64,000 nucleotides of DNA from Atopsyche davidsoni (lineage: Eukaryota > Arthropoda > Insecta > Trichoptera > Hydrobiosidae), in NCBI GenBank assembly GCA_022113835.1, contig JAILWY010000003.1, positions 10,439,501 to 10,503,500 on the forward strand. Direction: 5' to 3'. Within the stretch, counting starts at the first letter, position 1. Each line of letters begins with the position of its first letter. Shown here piece by piece: positions 24,945 to 38,710 of this stretch. A model generated the notes under the pieces. It made no database searches. It was given only the letters and a program-made list of their open reading frames with translations, and had not been told where the DNA came from. Both the position numbers and the translations under genes were made by a program.

Positions 24945-24957
24945 AAGTATTTTATTG
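24945..24957 (+). repeat. Target-site duplication, right, of copy F2
   Basis: An exact copy of the 13 bases at 24574-24586. Confidence 0.85.
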
Positions 24958-25059
24958 TTTACAACAGCTGAAACACTAAAATTCATAATCTTTATTGTTT
25001 ATAAAACTGTTTTACTAGTGTTTTTATTGTAGAATATTTACTCAATTAGTTTTAGTTTT

Positions 25060-25318
25060 GATTGTTGTAAAGTTGGTGCTTCACTCAGAACCGGAAGTGG
25101 AGCCTCAATTATTAAGATATATGGCATTTTTCAGCGCCAAGCTACAGCGGGCCTACTCTAAAGATGTGCTCTCTCTCTCTTTCAATCAGCTTAGTTTTGA
25201 CGGCGGAGCTACTTTGAGGCGCTTTATTCGGAGGCTTCGCAGCTCGGAGCTCCCCGCGGCTGCAAACAAAAGACAGCTTTCAAAGCGTAGTTTTTGTAAT
25301 GCAGTTACTCAAAGCTGA
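25060..25318. other. GC-richer island
   Basis: The block contains an ETS-like ACCGGAAGTG and a CTCTCTCTCT run. The 86-codon plus frame (25058-25318) shows no recognisable family. A regulatory island is as likely as an exon. Confidence 0.35.
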
Positions 25319-27184
25319 AAGCTTTTTTTAGCAAATAATAGTTTTATAAATTCTTTCTGTCGGCTAAGCTTTCCACGGATTGCTTTGCTCTTGTTACTAC
25401 ACACCTTTCAAGAATAATGTTAAAGAACATTTGTCTCTTACGCTAAAACTTTACTTAAGAATTTTATAATAATATATTCTTAAAAATATGCGTGTAATCA
25501 GCAAATTTTGATCAACTTTTATTGATTCAATATTTTTATAAATATAATTAAAGCTTAAAACGATCAATACACTATATTATCTGTGTAATAGATTTTAGTA
25601 GTATTAATTTTATATAATATTGATCGCTTCAAAATACAATGTGTAACTAACTTTATTAAACATTAACACTCTACTGCAATAGCTATTGTAGCGTGTTCAA
25701 GTGAATCGTGGTTTTAAAATAACAAAGCTTATGGAAAGAAAATCTGAAATTAAAATGATTTTATAATAAGTATATCGCCGAGATGAAGCCCTCACTGTGT
25801 GTTTCCTTGTTTGCGTCTTTGTTGGGATAAAACAAAACTTGTCTCGAGTATAAATTATAAACTCGGTGGAAAATTACAAAGTTTCCATTTTCTTTAATTT
25901 ATCGCCAGACGAAATTCGCATCCTGCAGAGGGTCGCGCTTTTCCTGAAAAAAGACTCAAGAGAGCGCCTCATTTCATAAATTATTTACAGCAATTTCAGG
26001 CGATTATTATCGTCTTCCACAGCAGGAACGGCACAACCTGCGAACAAGTATTAAATATTCTCATACGATTTTAACTTGCAACTTGTTGCTTCTCATTACT
26101 TATTTTTTCCATAAATTCGCGTAATTTATTTTAATTTAAAAATAAAGAAACAGCATTTATAGCCACGTGGCTTAGAGATATAAAACATTTTTTTTACATT
26201 AAAAAAATATAATACTTTAACCAAACTTTGTTGCATTTGTATTAAACCCTTGAACATTGCCGTTATTTTTTCTTAGATTTGATATAAGTGCTTCTCATTT
26301 GCCACATTTTTTGATGATTTTAAAGGTTATTTTAATTTGAAAGAAACCAAGTATTGTTGTAGACGCTCAATAAGCTCGATTTTTCTATAATTGTATAATA
26401 ATTGCGGGCTAACATACATAGCTTGTCATAAAGTGGACGAAATCGTAGCAGATCATTACCAAATACATTATGAATAGACAAAATACTGAACAAAATCTAA
26501 TGAGGTAAAACACAATGAACAGATTATATTTTTTAACTTACAGTGATTGTGTCGCTATATTTTTATCTTCATATTTTTACGTATTAAATATGCAAAAAAA
26601 ATAACATGGAATAACATCGTAAAAAACATCATGAAAGTTATGCTACAAAATTTATTACAATGCGCAGGAATATCCTCATCTTTATTACAAATAAAAAAGG
26701 GAAATTTTCTACGTTTCAGATCTGGAGAAAGATACATGTCCGATAATGAATAATTCTACTGTCGATATTTCTAAATAAATTTTAGAGTATAAAAAATCAC
26801 ATATGTAACTTTTTTCAATATTTACAACATTGATATATCAGTTGTGAAATCTATTTTTTTATAGGAATACCCTTAAAATTATTTACCTATTTTCAACAAA
26901 GACTAGTTTTTAACATTTTGTATTATAAATTTCAGTTAAAATATTAATTACAAGATAGTCGCGCTATTGCAACTTCCATTGCAGTACAGATGACCTGAAC
27001 GCTCAAAACTGCACAGTATACTGTAATTTTGTACATTTTAAAATATATATAATAATAGATTATATGACTGCCATTCTAAATCTTGTAAAAAAGGGAAAAG
27101 TTCCTTCAAAAAGTTAGACCTAATATTAATTTATTTTTTTTAATAATTTATATTATTCGACTCAAAATAATAAAGATTTTCTAC
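25319..27184. other. AT-rich intergenic DNA
   Basis: A small balanced block lies near 25900-26050. No gene or repeat is seen. Confidence 0.35.
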
Positions 27185-27400
27185 AAAACGGGCGTGTTAG
27201 TATCCAGGTCGCCGCTAGACAGAGCCTTTTACTTGTATATCTTCAGGTCACCAACCCTCCCATACATTTGCAGGTCACCTTACCGTTGTAAGGGGTTGAA
27301 GTGACCTCTTGCACGTCACGTGTGCCGAGAATAAGGGAGCGAGCCGCACTGTCCTCGTAAAAAAATATTACGACCCCTAAGATAGGCTTCAGCGACCTTC
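27185..27400. promoter_or_regulatory. Cluster of nuclear-receptor-like half-sites
   Basis: AGGTCG at 27206, AGGTCA at 27245 and 27272, and the inverse TGACCT at 27302 lie within about 100 bp of a GC-richer island. An E-box-like CACGTCACGTG is at about 27312. AGGTCA is the half-site of the nuclear receptor superfamily. Chance occurrence of four is possible but unlikely in such AT-rich DNA. Function is inferred only. Confidence 0.3.
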
Positions 27401-30400
27401 AGCTGAACCGCGTAAAGACATATGTGGTTTTTTTTATTTCATAAGATACGCTTTTCGTGACGTTACAATAAGAAAATATCCTATAAAAACTTACATTTGA
27501 AAATTACAAGCCTACCTTTCTATGCGACAAGAATCTAATAATTCAATATTTTTTAACAGCTGTTTGAAAAAATATTTTGTTCAGATAAAATGTATGCATA
27601 AAAATATTGTAGCAGTTAACAGTAACTAACGTATATATACAAATAAAATAACCTACGATTATAAGACCAATCAAATGAAAGTAATGTTAAAGAAAAATAT
27701 CCATTCATTTTCTTATTTGTAAGGAACGATTCTAACCTTCCTAACTTACTTCACAGTCAAACCTTTGGCTATTTTTTATATTCCTCACAATTCAGGTTTG
27801 TCAAACCATGAATAATCTCTTAAGTGGGGTCATGTTTGTAAGAAAATTAAAATCTTATATATATTTAGGACTATATTTGAGTCTTATAATTATATTTAAA
27901 AGTTATCAACAAGTAGAAACAATAAAATCATGACTTTAAAATAATTTGAGAAAATCAATAAATACAGTTTTATTTTCAGCCATGTATCAATTTAACCTAT
28001 TTTTCTAAGGTTGCACTATATCTTTAATAAACTTTATCTATATTTTCTATAAATTTTTATTTAACTTAAGCTTTTTTTTCGAATGCATCATAATAAAGTT
28101 AATACAGAAAAAAGTTATAATAGTCTTGATAGAGCCAATCAGCTCGAATCCGCAAATATATTTATCATGGACGGGTATTAATTAAACAAAATTATACAAA
28201 ACAATTTAATTTAATAAAATTAATTAATTATATTTAGTTTATAAACTTTTTTTTTAAACTCAATTCTTTTCATTAAAATTTTTCTCGTTTTGCTTCACAG
28301 AATAAGTCTAGACACAGCCAATAATCATTATTAGATAAAATTGTTTTATAAAAAACTTGACTTGAAGCATATTTCATTTCAACCCCAAAAATTGCCTTCC
28401 TTTTAATGATATAATAAATAATATTTGTTTTCACGAGTTCTGCGAATTTCCGTCTTAACATCAATTCACCCAAAAATAGACTGGGTTTGCTTTTTTTTTT
28501 AATCTGAAATTTATGAAGAGCGATTATTTTTTCTGGTAAAATTAAGAATATTAAAACGACCCAAAAAAACAATTCACAGGGAGATTAAATAAATTGCGTT
28601 GAAAGGGTTGCGGGCGCGTCTCGTGATTTATGGCTTCAACTCGAATATAAAATAAAAAAGACAAATTTATGCCTGTAACGAGATAACAAAAAATGCAAGC
28701 AAAATTTTCGTGAATGGACGAGGGAAATCCTTCCCTGTGAAATACTAGATGTTCTTTTTTCTTGGGGTGCCTCCTAGCCTTTTGACTATTCATGTATAGA
28801 GTTTTTGAACAGTCCATATAATAACTTATGAAACACAAAAATTATATATCATTTTAGGATGCAAGGTGATAAAAATTTAGTGCAAGCAATGACGTCCGAC
28901 CTCCGTTAGTTGTTCTACAAAGATAAGAAGCACGTTCAAGAAAATTCATTGTGATAGTTTTTGTCATCTTCGTCTAATATCAGAAATCACCGCGATGCGC
29001 TTCGATAGCTCCGGAAATCTGCACGTAAAATTGCGAATAACAGTGAAGTCGAGAAGGCGGCCATTATAGTCAGTCTGTTGTTAGGCAGACGACAAAATGT
29101 CGGCGATAATATGGCGGAGGCTCCGGAGCGTGACCGCCGAGGGCGTCTAGAGCCTATATAAGAAGATAGCCTAAATTATGCTTTACAAGTCAACTGCACT
29201 TTAAGTCGTGCTCACTGAGGCTAACATGTAGTTATTTTACTGAATAACAAGAGACAGTTTAAAATTTCCTTTGCCTTTATTTTTCAGGTGCTATGCTGTT
29301 ATCTTGATAAAAAAAACCTTGGTATCAAAGCTTTTTCTCCAGATGTAAGTAATATTTGTTAAAGCAGTATCACAAGCACGTCATACCTCCTTCTAGAGCA
29401 GCGAATATGTTTTAAGTATATTAATACGTCAGTGCTGGCTTGATAAGGGTTTCATTACACCCACTAACACCCAAATCTTCATAATTGTGGTTTCATTGTT
29501 CTTATCGGCCGCCTGGAAAGTAAGCGTTTATTGCAAATACATCCTCAGGGTTTCACCAGCCCGATTGCAGGTAATAAACGTATTTTCAGCAGGTACTTTA
29601 ACTATTGTAGGTACACTGTACTTTTATAAAAGACACGCTATACATAATAAATTAAACGGGTTATAATTTTAGCTCTACCTGATCTTAAGTAAGTTAATGT
29701 GAATATCATAATTTCCGAAGTATAAAAAAAAGTTTACTTTTTTGTTATACCTGAAGCTTGCAGTGAAAGGGCTGTAACAATAAAGAGTCTTGAATAGAAA
29801 TATACTGAAAGCACTATCCCTTTAGTATAACGTCAAAAACGGAGATATTTTATTACAACAAAAGCGCGTTATTATATTAAATAGCTTATAAATTCCGATT
29901 TCTCAATAACGGAGCAGAAAGCCGGGCTAAAGGCCGAGTAAAAAGTCCAAAGCACGTCCGGAATAAAAACTGTCATTACGAAAGGTTCTCAGAAAAAAAA
30001 CTGTAGCACTACTGGAGACACCAAACCTCCCTGGGTGGGGTTCACAGCCCCAGACAATTTCCTATCCCAGAAAATATAGGAAATTATATTGCTCAGGCTG
30101 TTTTAAATTAAAATCTAAGAATAATGTTTCAATGTACGTCACAAGCCTCAGTGTCTTTTGCTTGCGAACTTATAAGAAAACCTACGTATTGTATATTAAC
30201 TGTGTTTAATTTTAGCTTGGCGTGGGCTTCTTGTTGTGAGAATTGTGTATAGAATGAGAGAAACTCTGTGGAAGATAATAATATGCATGCGTCATTGCTT
30301 ATATAATTTATTATAAAAGAGAGTAGAGTTAAAAGCTTTTGTTCATAAAGATATGCTTTTGAATATATAATCTTTAGTTTAAAAGATAATCTGTGTAACA

Positions 30401-33400
30401 AAAATAAAAATTAATTCTCAACTGATGTTGTTTGTACTGTTTAACCATGAGTCAGTATTAATGCTTTCTTAAATAGGATTATAAGTATTTTTTTTACTGT
30501 TACCCTTGGAGAAAGAAAACATTGCTTACACTTGGGAAAAAAATGTAAAAGATGCTGGAATATAAACAAACAAACCTTTTTTTATAAAACAGGAGAAATG
30601 TTATTGAAGTAATGGAATAAAATAAAATATTAACAATTTATGAGCTATCTAAAAGCTACCTTACTTGTTATTTTGGGGAAGGGTAGGAGTCATTCTTTCT
30701 TAGGTTAAGCATGGCTAGCGTGGCTCTGTCTTCAAACCATTACCAATTGGCTGATTCTGGTACAGTTAGGGTGACTCTTGAATTCAACTTGACTCCCACA
30801 AGGTCAGAGCATTCCTCTATAAAATCTCAAATGTAGTCTAATCTAGCTTTGATACTGTCCCAAGTCCTGACCAGCACATGAGTGGAGAATTAAGGTCACA
30901 TTAACCAGTACGTTTATTCTTTTACAAAACAAGACTTCTCTTATTAACAGGATTATTCACTAAACATTTATGTATAAATCGAATATCAAAAAATATTGTA
31001 CACAATAAAAATACAATATGAAAGTGAATATTTAAAAATGATCATTGGTAAAGATCGAATACTGTTTTATACACTGTATGATAAATAATATCTGTACTTG
31101 TATGCTTCCAGTTAGAACTAGAATAAAGATCCCAAAATAAATTATTAAATATGTATTTATACACGAAACACAGTAGCTTCCATCCACTGTGGTTTTTAGT
31201 GTTTTTGCTTGGAAAGACGAGCACCACTCGTTAGAATCTCGGTGGTCGGTGTCATGTTTTATTAAAATATTTGATAACCTACTGATGGGCTATGCCTGAA
31301 ATGTGAAATACTGGAGGATAAGGGATAATGGCTGCAGTATACGAAGATGTCTATTATACTTTTATATATCTAAGAGCTACTTATAAACATCCCTTTTTGT
31401 CGCACAAAAGAAACTAGTTTCATGTATAATTTTCAGTCGTTTTAAAATCGTATGCATCATTTTTCAGACTTCAACAAATAATTAGGCCGATGATTATATT
31501 TTCTGTACTTTTCTGATTACACTTTGAAAAAGCACCTTGTAGCTTTTATTAGAAATCCTTCTTTATGTTCGGTTCAATGTAAGTAATTAAATCAAGTATA
31601 AATTCTTTGATTCGTCGTTAAAGGGATTGAAACTACTAATAGATATTGTGTGCCCCGATTGGGGGAGCCGCTTGACAGATCACCCCTCGAGGCATTCTCG
31701 GAACGAAGCCTTTTGCAAAAACGTCTCCCCGTTCAAGTAAACCCATTCAGGCACATAGCACCTTCTCTGCCAGAACTGGGAAATACTCGAATCGCAATCT
31801 ATGGAATGAGCACTCAACTACATTTTATTTAACCAATGAGCCATTTATCGTTTCGCTTATTTATCTAAAAGGCGTTTATTGAGATAAATCTACAAACTAT
31901 TTTTTTTGATTTTCATTGATTGGTTGACTCTTGATCCGTACTGAAAGGCGAATCCTAATTATTTTTTTTTTGTTTTACGTCTAATTATCTCATTAACGAA
32001 GACGATTTGTTTGTAATACAAATCATTTTATTTAAAAAAATATATTATTGTTAAAAATTGTATCATCACTTTTTTTGTATAACCTCTCTTTGTCTTTAGA
32101 AACATCATACTTCAATTAATACGTAATAATTTGGGAAAACAACTTATACTTAAAATACCACCACATACTTTTTGTTTACACAAAAAAATTATACTTAATA
32201 ATTTCCTATTTTTTTTTAAATAATTCAGTATTCAATGCTTTTTCATACACTTGAAAGCACAGAGCACTTATTTTTGATGTTTTGTATTTATTTAAAATTA
32301 AATATAAATTGATACTCCAGGAGCATGTATTATCATAATCGATAAATCAAAGATTCAATGAACTGTGTTTACTTCGAAATTCCTACATTGGAGTGTGGCT
32401 ATAGTTGTATTGGAGAGAGAAACGGCCAGGCGGGGTGTTTCAGCTTCAGACAGCGGAATTTAATACCCGAGGTATTTAGGAATTACTGCGAAACGCACCC
32501 CTGGCTGGTCAGCCGAGGAGGCTCCGAGCACCTGTTTAGTAATAGTACAACCTTCAAATTGAAATACACGACGTTATTTTATATAAACTATAATCATTCG
32601 TAGTTTTTTTTCAAATATTAATAATTTGAATATCTTCGTAGGTCTTGTAAGCAATTATGATTAAATGTTCCTTTATCTTGTGTGTTGTGATTCGTGTTAG
32701 TAAACACCACACAGTACCACTGTTATTTTTTTGTTTATATAGTTAAATGTTAACGAAATCTATTCAACTAAGAAATCAATGTAAAATGCGTGCTTAAAAA
32801 CAACTACTTAATTTTTCGTAAATAAATACTGAAAATTAGAATTCAGGTATCACTTCTGCACTGCAAAAACACTTTGATTCATTTTAATAGTATTCAGTTC
32901 GTTTAATCAAATTTACATTTTTACATTTCAAAGTAAAGTTAATTTGTCTCTAATAAAAAAAAAAACCTTTGCTACTGTGCATAAAAACATAACATAATTA
33001 TTTTTTTGAATAATTTGACCTCCACACGCCTTTTTATATAATTTTTCATTTGTTAACTTTTTTACGATAGCGGTTATTTTATTCAAGTATTTTATTCAAA
33101 AATATTAAAATGGAATTCCACCAAGTACTCTCTGTCAAAAATATTGAATTTCTTAAATATTTTCTCGACAAGTGAATCGTTTACAATAAAATTATATTTC
33201 AATAGTTCAAAACAATCCTGTAGCAAATACTTCTAAGGGTCGGTAAACACGGATATCGATCGTTAGTACAGTTGCTCCGTGCTTTATAATGTATCAAGAT
33301 GAACTCCTCAACAGCCCAGCCCTCGGCCGAGGCCCGCACAGCCTCTCTCCAGCAGGGAGGCTAAATAAAAGCCTCTGATTGATTTATGCGGCGATCCGAC

Positions 33401-36400
33401 TCCGGCGCCGCTCAGTGGTCAGAGGATCAGTACGAGGATCTCAAGAAAAATAGGTCGGAGCTTTGCACGTATTGAATTACTTTAGAGACCTATCGCAGTA
33501 TATCCGTATTTATTTATCCGCATCACAGTTGCTTATCGATATTGGGGTCCGAGTTCAAGTGGGGTGGAACAATGGGTTTCATGAAATTCTGTGAAAATTA
33601 TAAACTGTATCTACAACATTTCAAAGTGAAAACACAATCGGTTTCCGCTATACCTATATAGTGGCTTAGCTGGATTTTTTCAGATTAATTCTCTTCAGCT
33701 CGTATATAAATATTTAAGTATTATGTTTTGTATATTATATGTATCATATTTAATAAGTGGTGACGTGATACGCCTTGAACGGCAAGGCAAAGTTGCGTGC
33801 ATGCACTCGAGAATGAAAAAAAAAAGTTATATGATAAAATAATAATATACTAAGATACCGCAGATTCATAAACCGCACGCGCCAGATCCATTAATATATT
33901 TTTTTGTAAATCTATCTTTTTCTGTTCATTTGGTTTATTCTCTAAACACGCAAATATGACATAAAAAAATAAATTTTCTAAACATAATAAAAACTTGACT
34001 AAAAAAATTATGTCAAATTTAAGTTACTTTACATAAATACTTCCACATTTTTATACAATAATATGATTTACCTGATTACATTTTTGAAAACTATGTAGTG
34101 TTTACATTTCAACAAAATAATTTACCTTTGCCATTTCCATAAAAAAGCAAAGGAGAATAAACTTATGTTTGCATATGAGATAATGCTTTTACTCAAACGT
34201 AATTTCCCAAATCCGTGAAAAACAGGGCCCATAAAGCCGGGATGGGCGGGTTTGTAGGCTGCCTCGGGTTTCTATGGGTCCGAGGGATGGTTCGACCCGC
34301 CCCTGTAGAGGCCCGGGGTGGAAATGAACGATTCATGGGAGTCTTAAGTGGATGTATAAAGAAACAATGGCCGGGAGAGACTTGATGACTAAGGAGATAA
34401 AACGGCGTCCTTAGTTGGGGATGATCTTGATTTGCTTTGCTGATGTACTTGATATTGGTAGTATAATATATTGTTACTTTTGTATTTTTACAAACGAAAA
34501 TACTTTTTTTTATACCCATTTTTATATCAAGTAAATCATCAAAATAAAATTTATTTATCATAATATATACTTTCACATAAAACAGCTTCAAAAATCAAGT
34601 GTGATTCCATAATATAACAAGCAGAAAACGTTTAAACAAACTAACTCAGTAATGTTTAAAGCTTTAAGGCAACACATCAGTTAATGCTTTACACAAATTT
34701 ACCAAACATTGAAAATTAAATATACTCACACTATATTTACATCAAAATAATTAGAAATAAATAGTGAATTTTGTACAAAAGATGCTAAATCCGATTTTAA
34801 AAAATCTAAATTTTTTTTATGGGACTCTCAGACATCGGCAACGAGGTCAAAAGATTATTTACTGATTGATCTATTCATATCAAGCAAGTAACCTGAAGTT
34901 TCGTGCCAAGCGAGAACCGACACGAACTGGAGAAACTCTCGAGAGAATACAACCCAATATTGATAAAAACAAGTAAAAAGGAAAAAACAAACAAAAATTA
35001 TATTTATTAAATTTGCGAAATTTTATTTCCGGAAGCCAAGTGAAAGCCTTTTTTTCGATACATATGTGTCATGTTTTAATTATATAGAATTCATAGAAGA
35101 ATATTATGTTACTGATATATTGTATACACGTTTCTCGATATCAATATTATTATCAACGCAAAAAGGGTTCCGTTGCCAGTCGAAGATAACTGTTAGAGAT
35201 ATGGAAGGCCTGATTTATCGGACTGATAAGTATTTTTCTGTATCATTATATTATAATATTAAACGGCTTCATAAATGCAATTTTATTTTTTCTATACTAT
35301 ATGACGTAGATATCTCACACAACATTGATCAAAATCTATTTTTTTATTGAATTAATAACTACTAAACTGCGCATATCATTACCTGATCTCGATAGTCGTA
35401 GAGTTATGGGTTTGAACTTATCGGTGTCGTGAAAAAAAAAAATTGAGGGTGTGTTCGTCGTTTCAAGTGTGAATCGATTGTTTGCATATTGTATACCTTC
35501 TACGATTGTGATTTTTCAAAAAACTTATAATGAAAATAAGGCGGTTATTGATATGTCTCCATAGAGCTTCCTGCTCCTTTGTGCGTACAACAATAGAATG
35601 ACAAGAGGCCAGAGAAACTTCTCATAAACGGAAACTCCGACGCGATATCCGGCAAGAGATCAAAATGAACCGACATTGTTAAAAGCACGCAGATCCTACG
35701 TAAAATATATCTCACGAGAAGCAAATATCTCTGAGAATATCATTTAATAAATAAGATGGTACCGATTTGCCGAACTGAACATACAAACGACTTTCTTTCA
35801 GTGTGATGTATTATAAAAATTACATTTCAGCAGATTTCAGGATCTTAAATCTGTGAAAAGGTTATTGGCTTTCGCTACAATTTCAATAAGTTTTTTGGAG
35901 GCTTTGTGAATTGCAAAAACTTTTATGAAAGACAGCTGAGCTTAACTATGTCATGGCATAGTTAACTTGCATATCCTCAATATGAAAGGGGTAGAAGTGA
36001 CAAGTGTCAACACACGCGGTCTATCTGCCTATTTCAAATGAGGCATCACCACTCAAGCGAGTCCTTTCAGCTTCAGTTAACATCCCGACAGCCTAGCCGT
36101 CAGACAGGCAAGAAGATTCCCATAACTGAATTACTTTATAACTGGAGCTTCGTAAATATCAACCGGATGATGAAGCACCGGGCCGCTGACATAAAAAAAA
36201 ACCCGCAGATATTTTCAGAGTTATTAAGCGGAACTCGAGATAAAGGCAAAACATACCATCTTGTTAAATTTTTAAAAAATACCATATTTTTAATTTACCC
36301 AATAATCAAGAAATAGTTTAAACTCTCCATAAATTTCATGCTTATTTAAGCAAAAAAATACTCACTGTTAAACTCGGTAGCAAGTCTGTACGGAAATTTC

Positions 36401-37603
36401 TTACCTGAAAAGAGAGAACATTGCTTATAAGTATACATCCAACACAATCAGAATACAAATAACCAAGCATTTTAAGTGATTAAAACTAAAAACAATGAGA
36501 TCAAAGTTTAGGGTATTAGAGTTCCTTAAAAAGGTAGCACACAGTTTTCGAGGTAGTGAAAAATAATAAATAGATTTAATTTGCACACAAATAAGCTGTT
36601 TTGACAACCCTGCGCACATATGAGTGGTTTTACCCTCGTGAAGTACAACCTATAGAGGTAGCATAAGTTTAGGGGGTTGTTGTAGTAAGTTGTTGGGTTT
36701 TTGGTTACTCGGGATTAGGGCGCACTGTGTTCGTCTTAAGCCACTGGTAAATTAAGTTACCGCTTATTTCAACACATGCAAGATTATTGTTGCGTGCTGT
36801 TTATAGCAGGCGTAGAGTTAGTATTCCAAGCTAATTGTTTTTTCGGGTAGGATCTTCAGTCCGAATGTTTAACTGTGCCTTTTTTGAAGCAAATTGGTTT
36901 AAAAAGTAATTTCAATATCAACCCAGTAATGGAGGCTTATTGGTGGTTGTCAAATACATCATAAGCGATGATAAAATTATGTTTCTCTGATAAGTTATTT
37001 ATAATTCTATGAATGATTCTGAGATAAATCATAGATAATTATTCAGAGAAATCTGTGTGATGTGTACTTTGTTAATTGATATCAAACTTGAATACTGAAG
37101 GTTGGATATTCAAAATTGTTTAAATAGTTATTTTATTGTATATAAAATTTACGGTATATATAGCTTCATCGAATGGATAGCCTTGAGCTTCAGTGGAAAA
37201 ATTCAATCTCATAACCCAATAAACAAACAAAAAGAATAAAAACTAAATAATTTCTTCTGTGAAAGAGTTCAACGAAAATTGTAACTTGTTTTTTTCTTGC
37301 TCAGACTTCGCTGCATAAACTCACATTAAAGTTTAAATTTGATTTGGTGTGGACTCATCTCATCTATATTAAATATAGTTATACTATATAACCATCAATC
37401 ACTACTGTTAAAACCTGAGTGTGGTTGCCTTTCTGAATATATCAATTGTTTTACATACCCACAACTTTTTTCCTTGTAAATAAGTATTGAGTGAGTCAAT
37501 ATCAATTCTGAAGGCTATTTATTACGTATAACATATTTGGTAATTTAATGTTTTTTTATGAGTGTGTATGTTTTATGACTTAGAAAAACATACATTTTAG
37601 ATA
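27401..37603. other. Long gene desert with scattered GC-rich islands
   Basis: Islands lie at about 28590-28770, 29040-29165, 31645-31800, 32385-32545, 33300-33480, 34200-34410 and 36000-36240. None holds a convincing exon. The 132-codon minus frame across 34193-34591 is open but proline-rich without a recognisable family. Several islands carry ATTTATG/GATTTATGG words (28624, 33380) of the type bound by posterior Hox/Cdx proteins. The intervening DNA is AT-rich. Confidence 0.35.
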
Positions 37604-37685
37604 GTACTTGTATAATATAAAATGTTAAAGCGTATCGACTAAAAAATTATCCAATATATGGTTTTCATAAAATGACATTTCCCAC

Positions 37686-37898
37686 GTGCATGGACAAGTT
37701 GAATACATTAATGAACATCAAATATTCATAGCGAGTAATGCGCCGACTATCCCAGGAACTCGACAACTGCCAATTACTGAAGCTTCAACTGATCGACAGT
37801 GCAACGGTTTAAATCGTCCAGTAATCTACACACTAGCTTGCTTGTTTCACTGCAACAAGGTCCCGGACTCGAATCCTAGTAATTCTCAATTCTATTAA
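37686..37898 (+). CDS. Unknown 70-residue frame in family H, copy H1
   Basis: This open frame begins with MHGQVEYINEHQIF and ends NPSNSQFY-stop. The same frame is intact in copy H2 (43368-43580, minus) with four amino-acid differences. By eye the two differ at about eight bases, split evenly between changing and silent, so the pair gives no sign of purifying selection. No known domain is recognised. It may be fortuitous. Confidence 0.25.
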   Translation: MHGQVEYINEHQIFIASNAPTIPGTRQLPITEASTDRQCNGLNRPVIYTLACLFHCNKVPDSNPSNSQFY

Positions 37899-38111
37899 AA
37901 TTATTAACTGTATTCAACAAGAAGAAAAAACGTCCAAAAACCTGTTAAAAGACACAGTCGCGATTGCATTTGAATGTTTTTTATTACCTGAGCTTGAATG
38001 TCTCCTGCCCGTGAAATAAACAAGAAATCTCTTCTTGTTGATGGACAAGGCATTTGATTGGTGAAGATCTATTATTGTAATGATAGAAAGTAACTTTAGC
38101 TAGTTTAGTCA

Positions 38112-38157
38112 TGCATCTGATGATGACCCAGTGTATAGGGTCGAAAATAGTTATGCA
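38112..38157 (+). ncRNA. Hammerhead-ribozyme-like motif A
   Basis: In order: stem I strand TGCAT, core CTGATGA, one extra T, stem II GACCC/GGGTC around an 8-nt loop, GAAA, a minimal stem III closed over 2 nt, GTT as the NUH cleavage triplet, and stem I strand ATGCA (pairs with TGCAT). The layout is that of a type I hammerhead with the tiny stem III known from Penelope-like elements. In this copy the base after GAAA is A where copies B and C have C, which loses the single C-G pair of stem III. The extra T before stem II is in all copies and may weaken activity. Confidence 0.5.
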
Positions 38158-38539
38158 AATAATTCTAATAAACTCAAAGTGAAGACAAAAATACAAAGTT
38201 ACTTAGTATCATTACAAGAAATCTCTTTTTAATATTTAACACTTTTTATACTGTACAAATTGAATTCATTTATATCTGTGATGTTTTCTGTATCATCATT
38301 GGATTATCTGCGATATGCTTGAATCATCACTGCTACCCTACCCTTAAAAATGTTTTTTTATTAAAATGTAGATTACTTCATAATAAAGCCTTTATGTTTG
38401 ATTAGTCAAGTAAATTCTACGCAAGGTGTGGGTGATCACAGGAACTTTAAACCAAGGCGGTCTATAACTCTACATGAAACACGTCAATGTGTCAAAGTGG
38501 TTTAGTCTTGATTCCCTACATAACAGATTAAGTAGGTAA

Positions 38540-38710
38540 TGTATATATATATATATATATCAGTGACGTCATACAATGTGGTTGGGGGTGGAATTGGCAG
38601 TGTGGCGTCACCCTCGGGTAGAGTGCACTCGCACTAATTGTCCATGGAGGCTGTCGAGGATCATCAATTCAAAAACCGCGCTACACTCCGAACGGCTACA
38701 CAATCCAATG
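38540..38710. other. TA microsatellite followed by CRE-bearing GC-richer island
   Basis: An alternating TA run (38540-38560) is followed by the palindrome TGACGTCA (38564-38571), a canonical CREB/ATF site, and then a more GC-rich stretch to about 38710. Confidence 0.45.

Larger units (their letters stand above)
37604..38215 (+). mobile_element. Family H element, copy H1, with hammerhead-like motif
   Basis: Nearly the whole segment recurs in inverted orientation at 42963-43662. Order: GTACTTGTATAATATAAAATG, a body with a 70-codon open frame (37686-37898), the hairpin CAAGAAATCTCTTCTTG at about 38030, then a 3' domain flanked by inverted repeats (GTAATGATAGAAAGTAAC at 38078 and its counterpart ending at 38215). 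The 3' domain holds a hammerhead-like motif. A B-box-like GACTCGAATCC is at about 37867. There is no reverse transcriptase, so it is non-autonomous. The ribozyme-like motif and pseudo-LTR layout of the other copy suggest a Penelope-like or retrozyme-like origin. Confidence 0.65.

Noticed and set aside
34193..34591. 132-codon minus ORF over a GC-rich island
   Set aside because: The half over the island is proline-rich low-information sequence and the rest is AT-rich. No family or start context was recognised.
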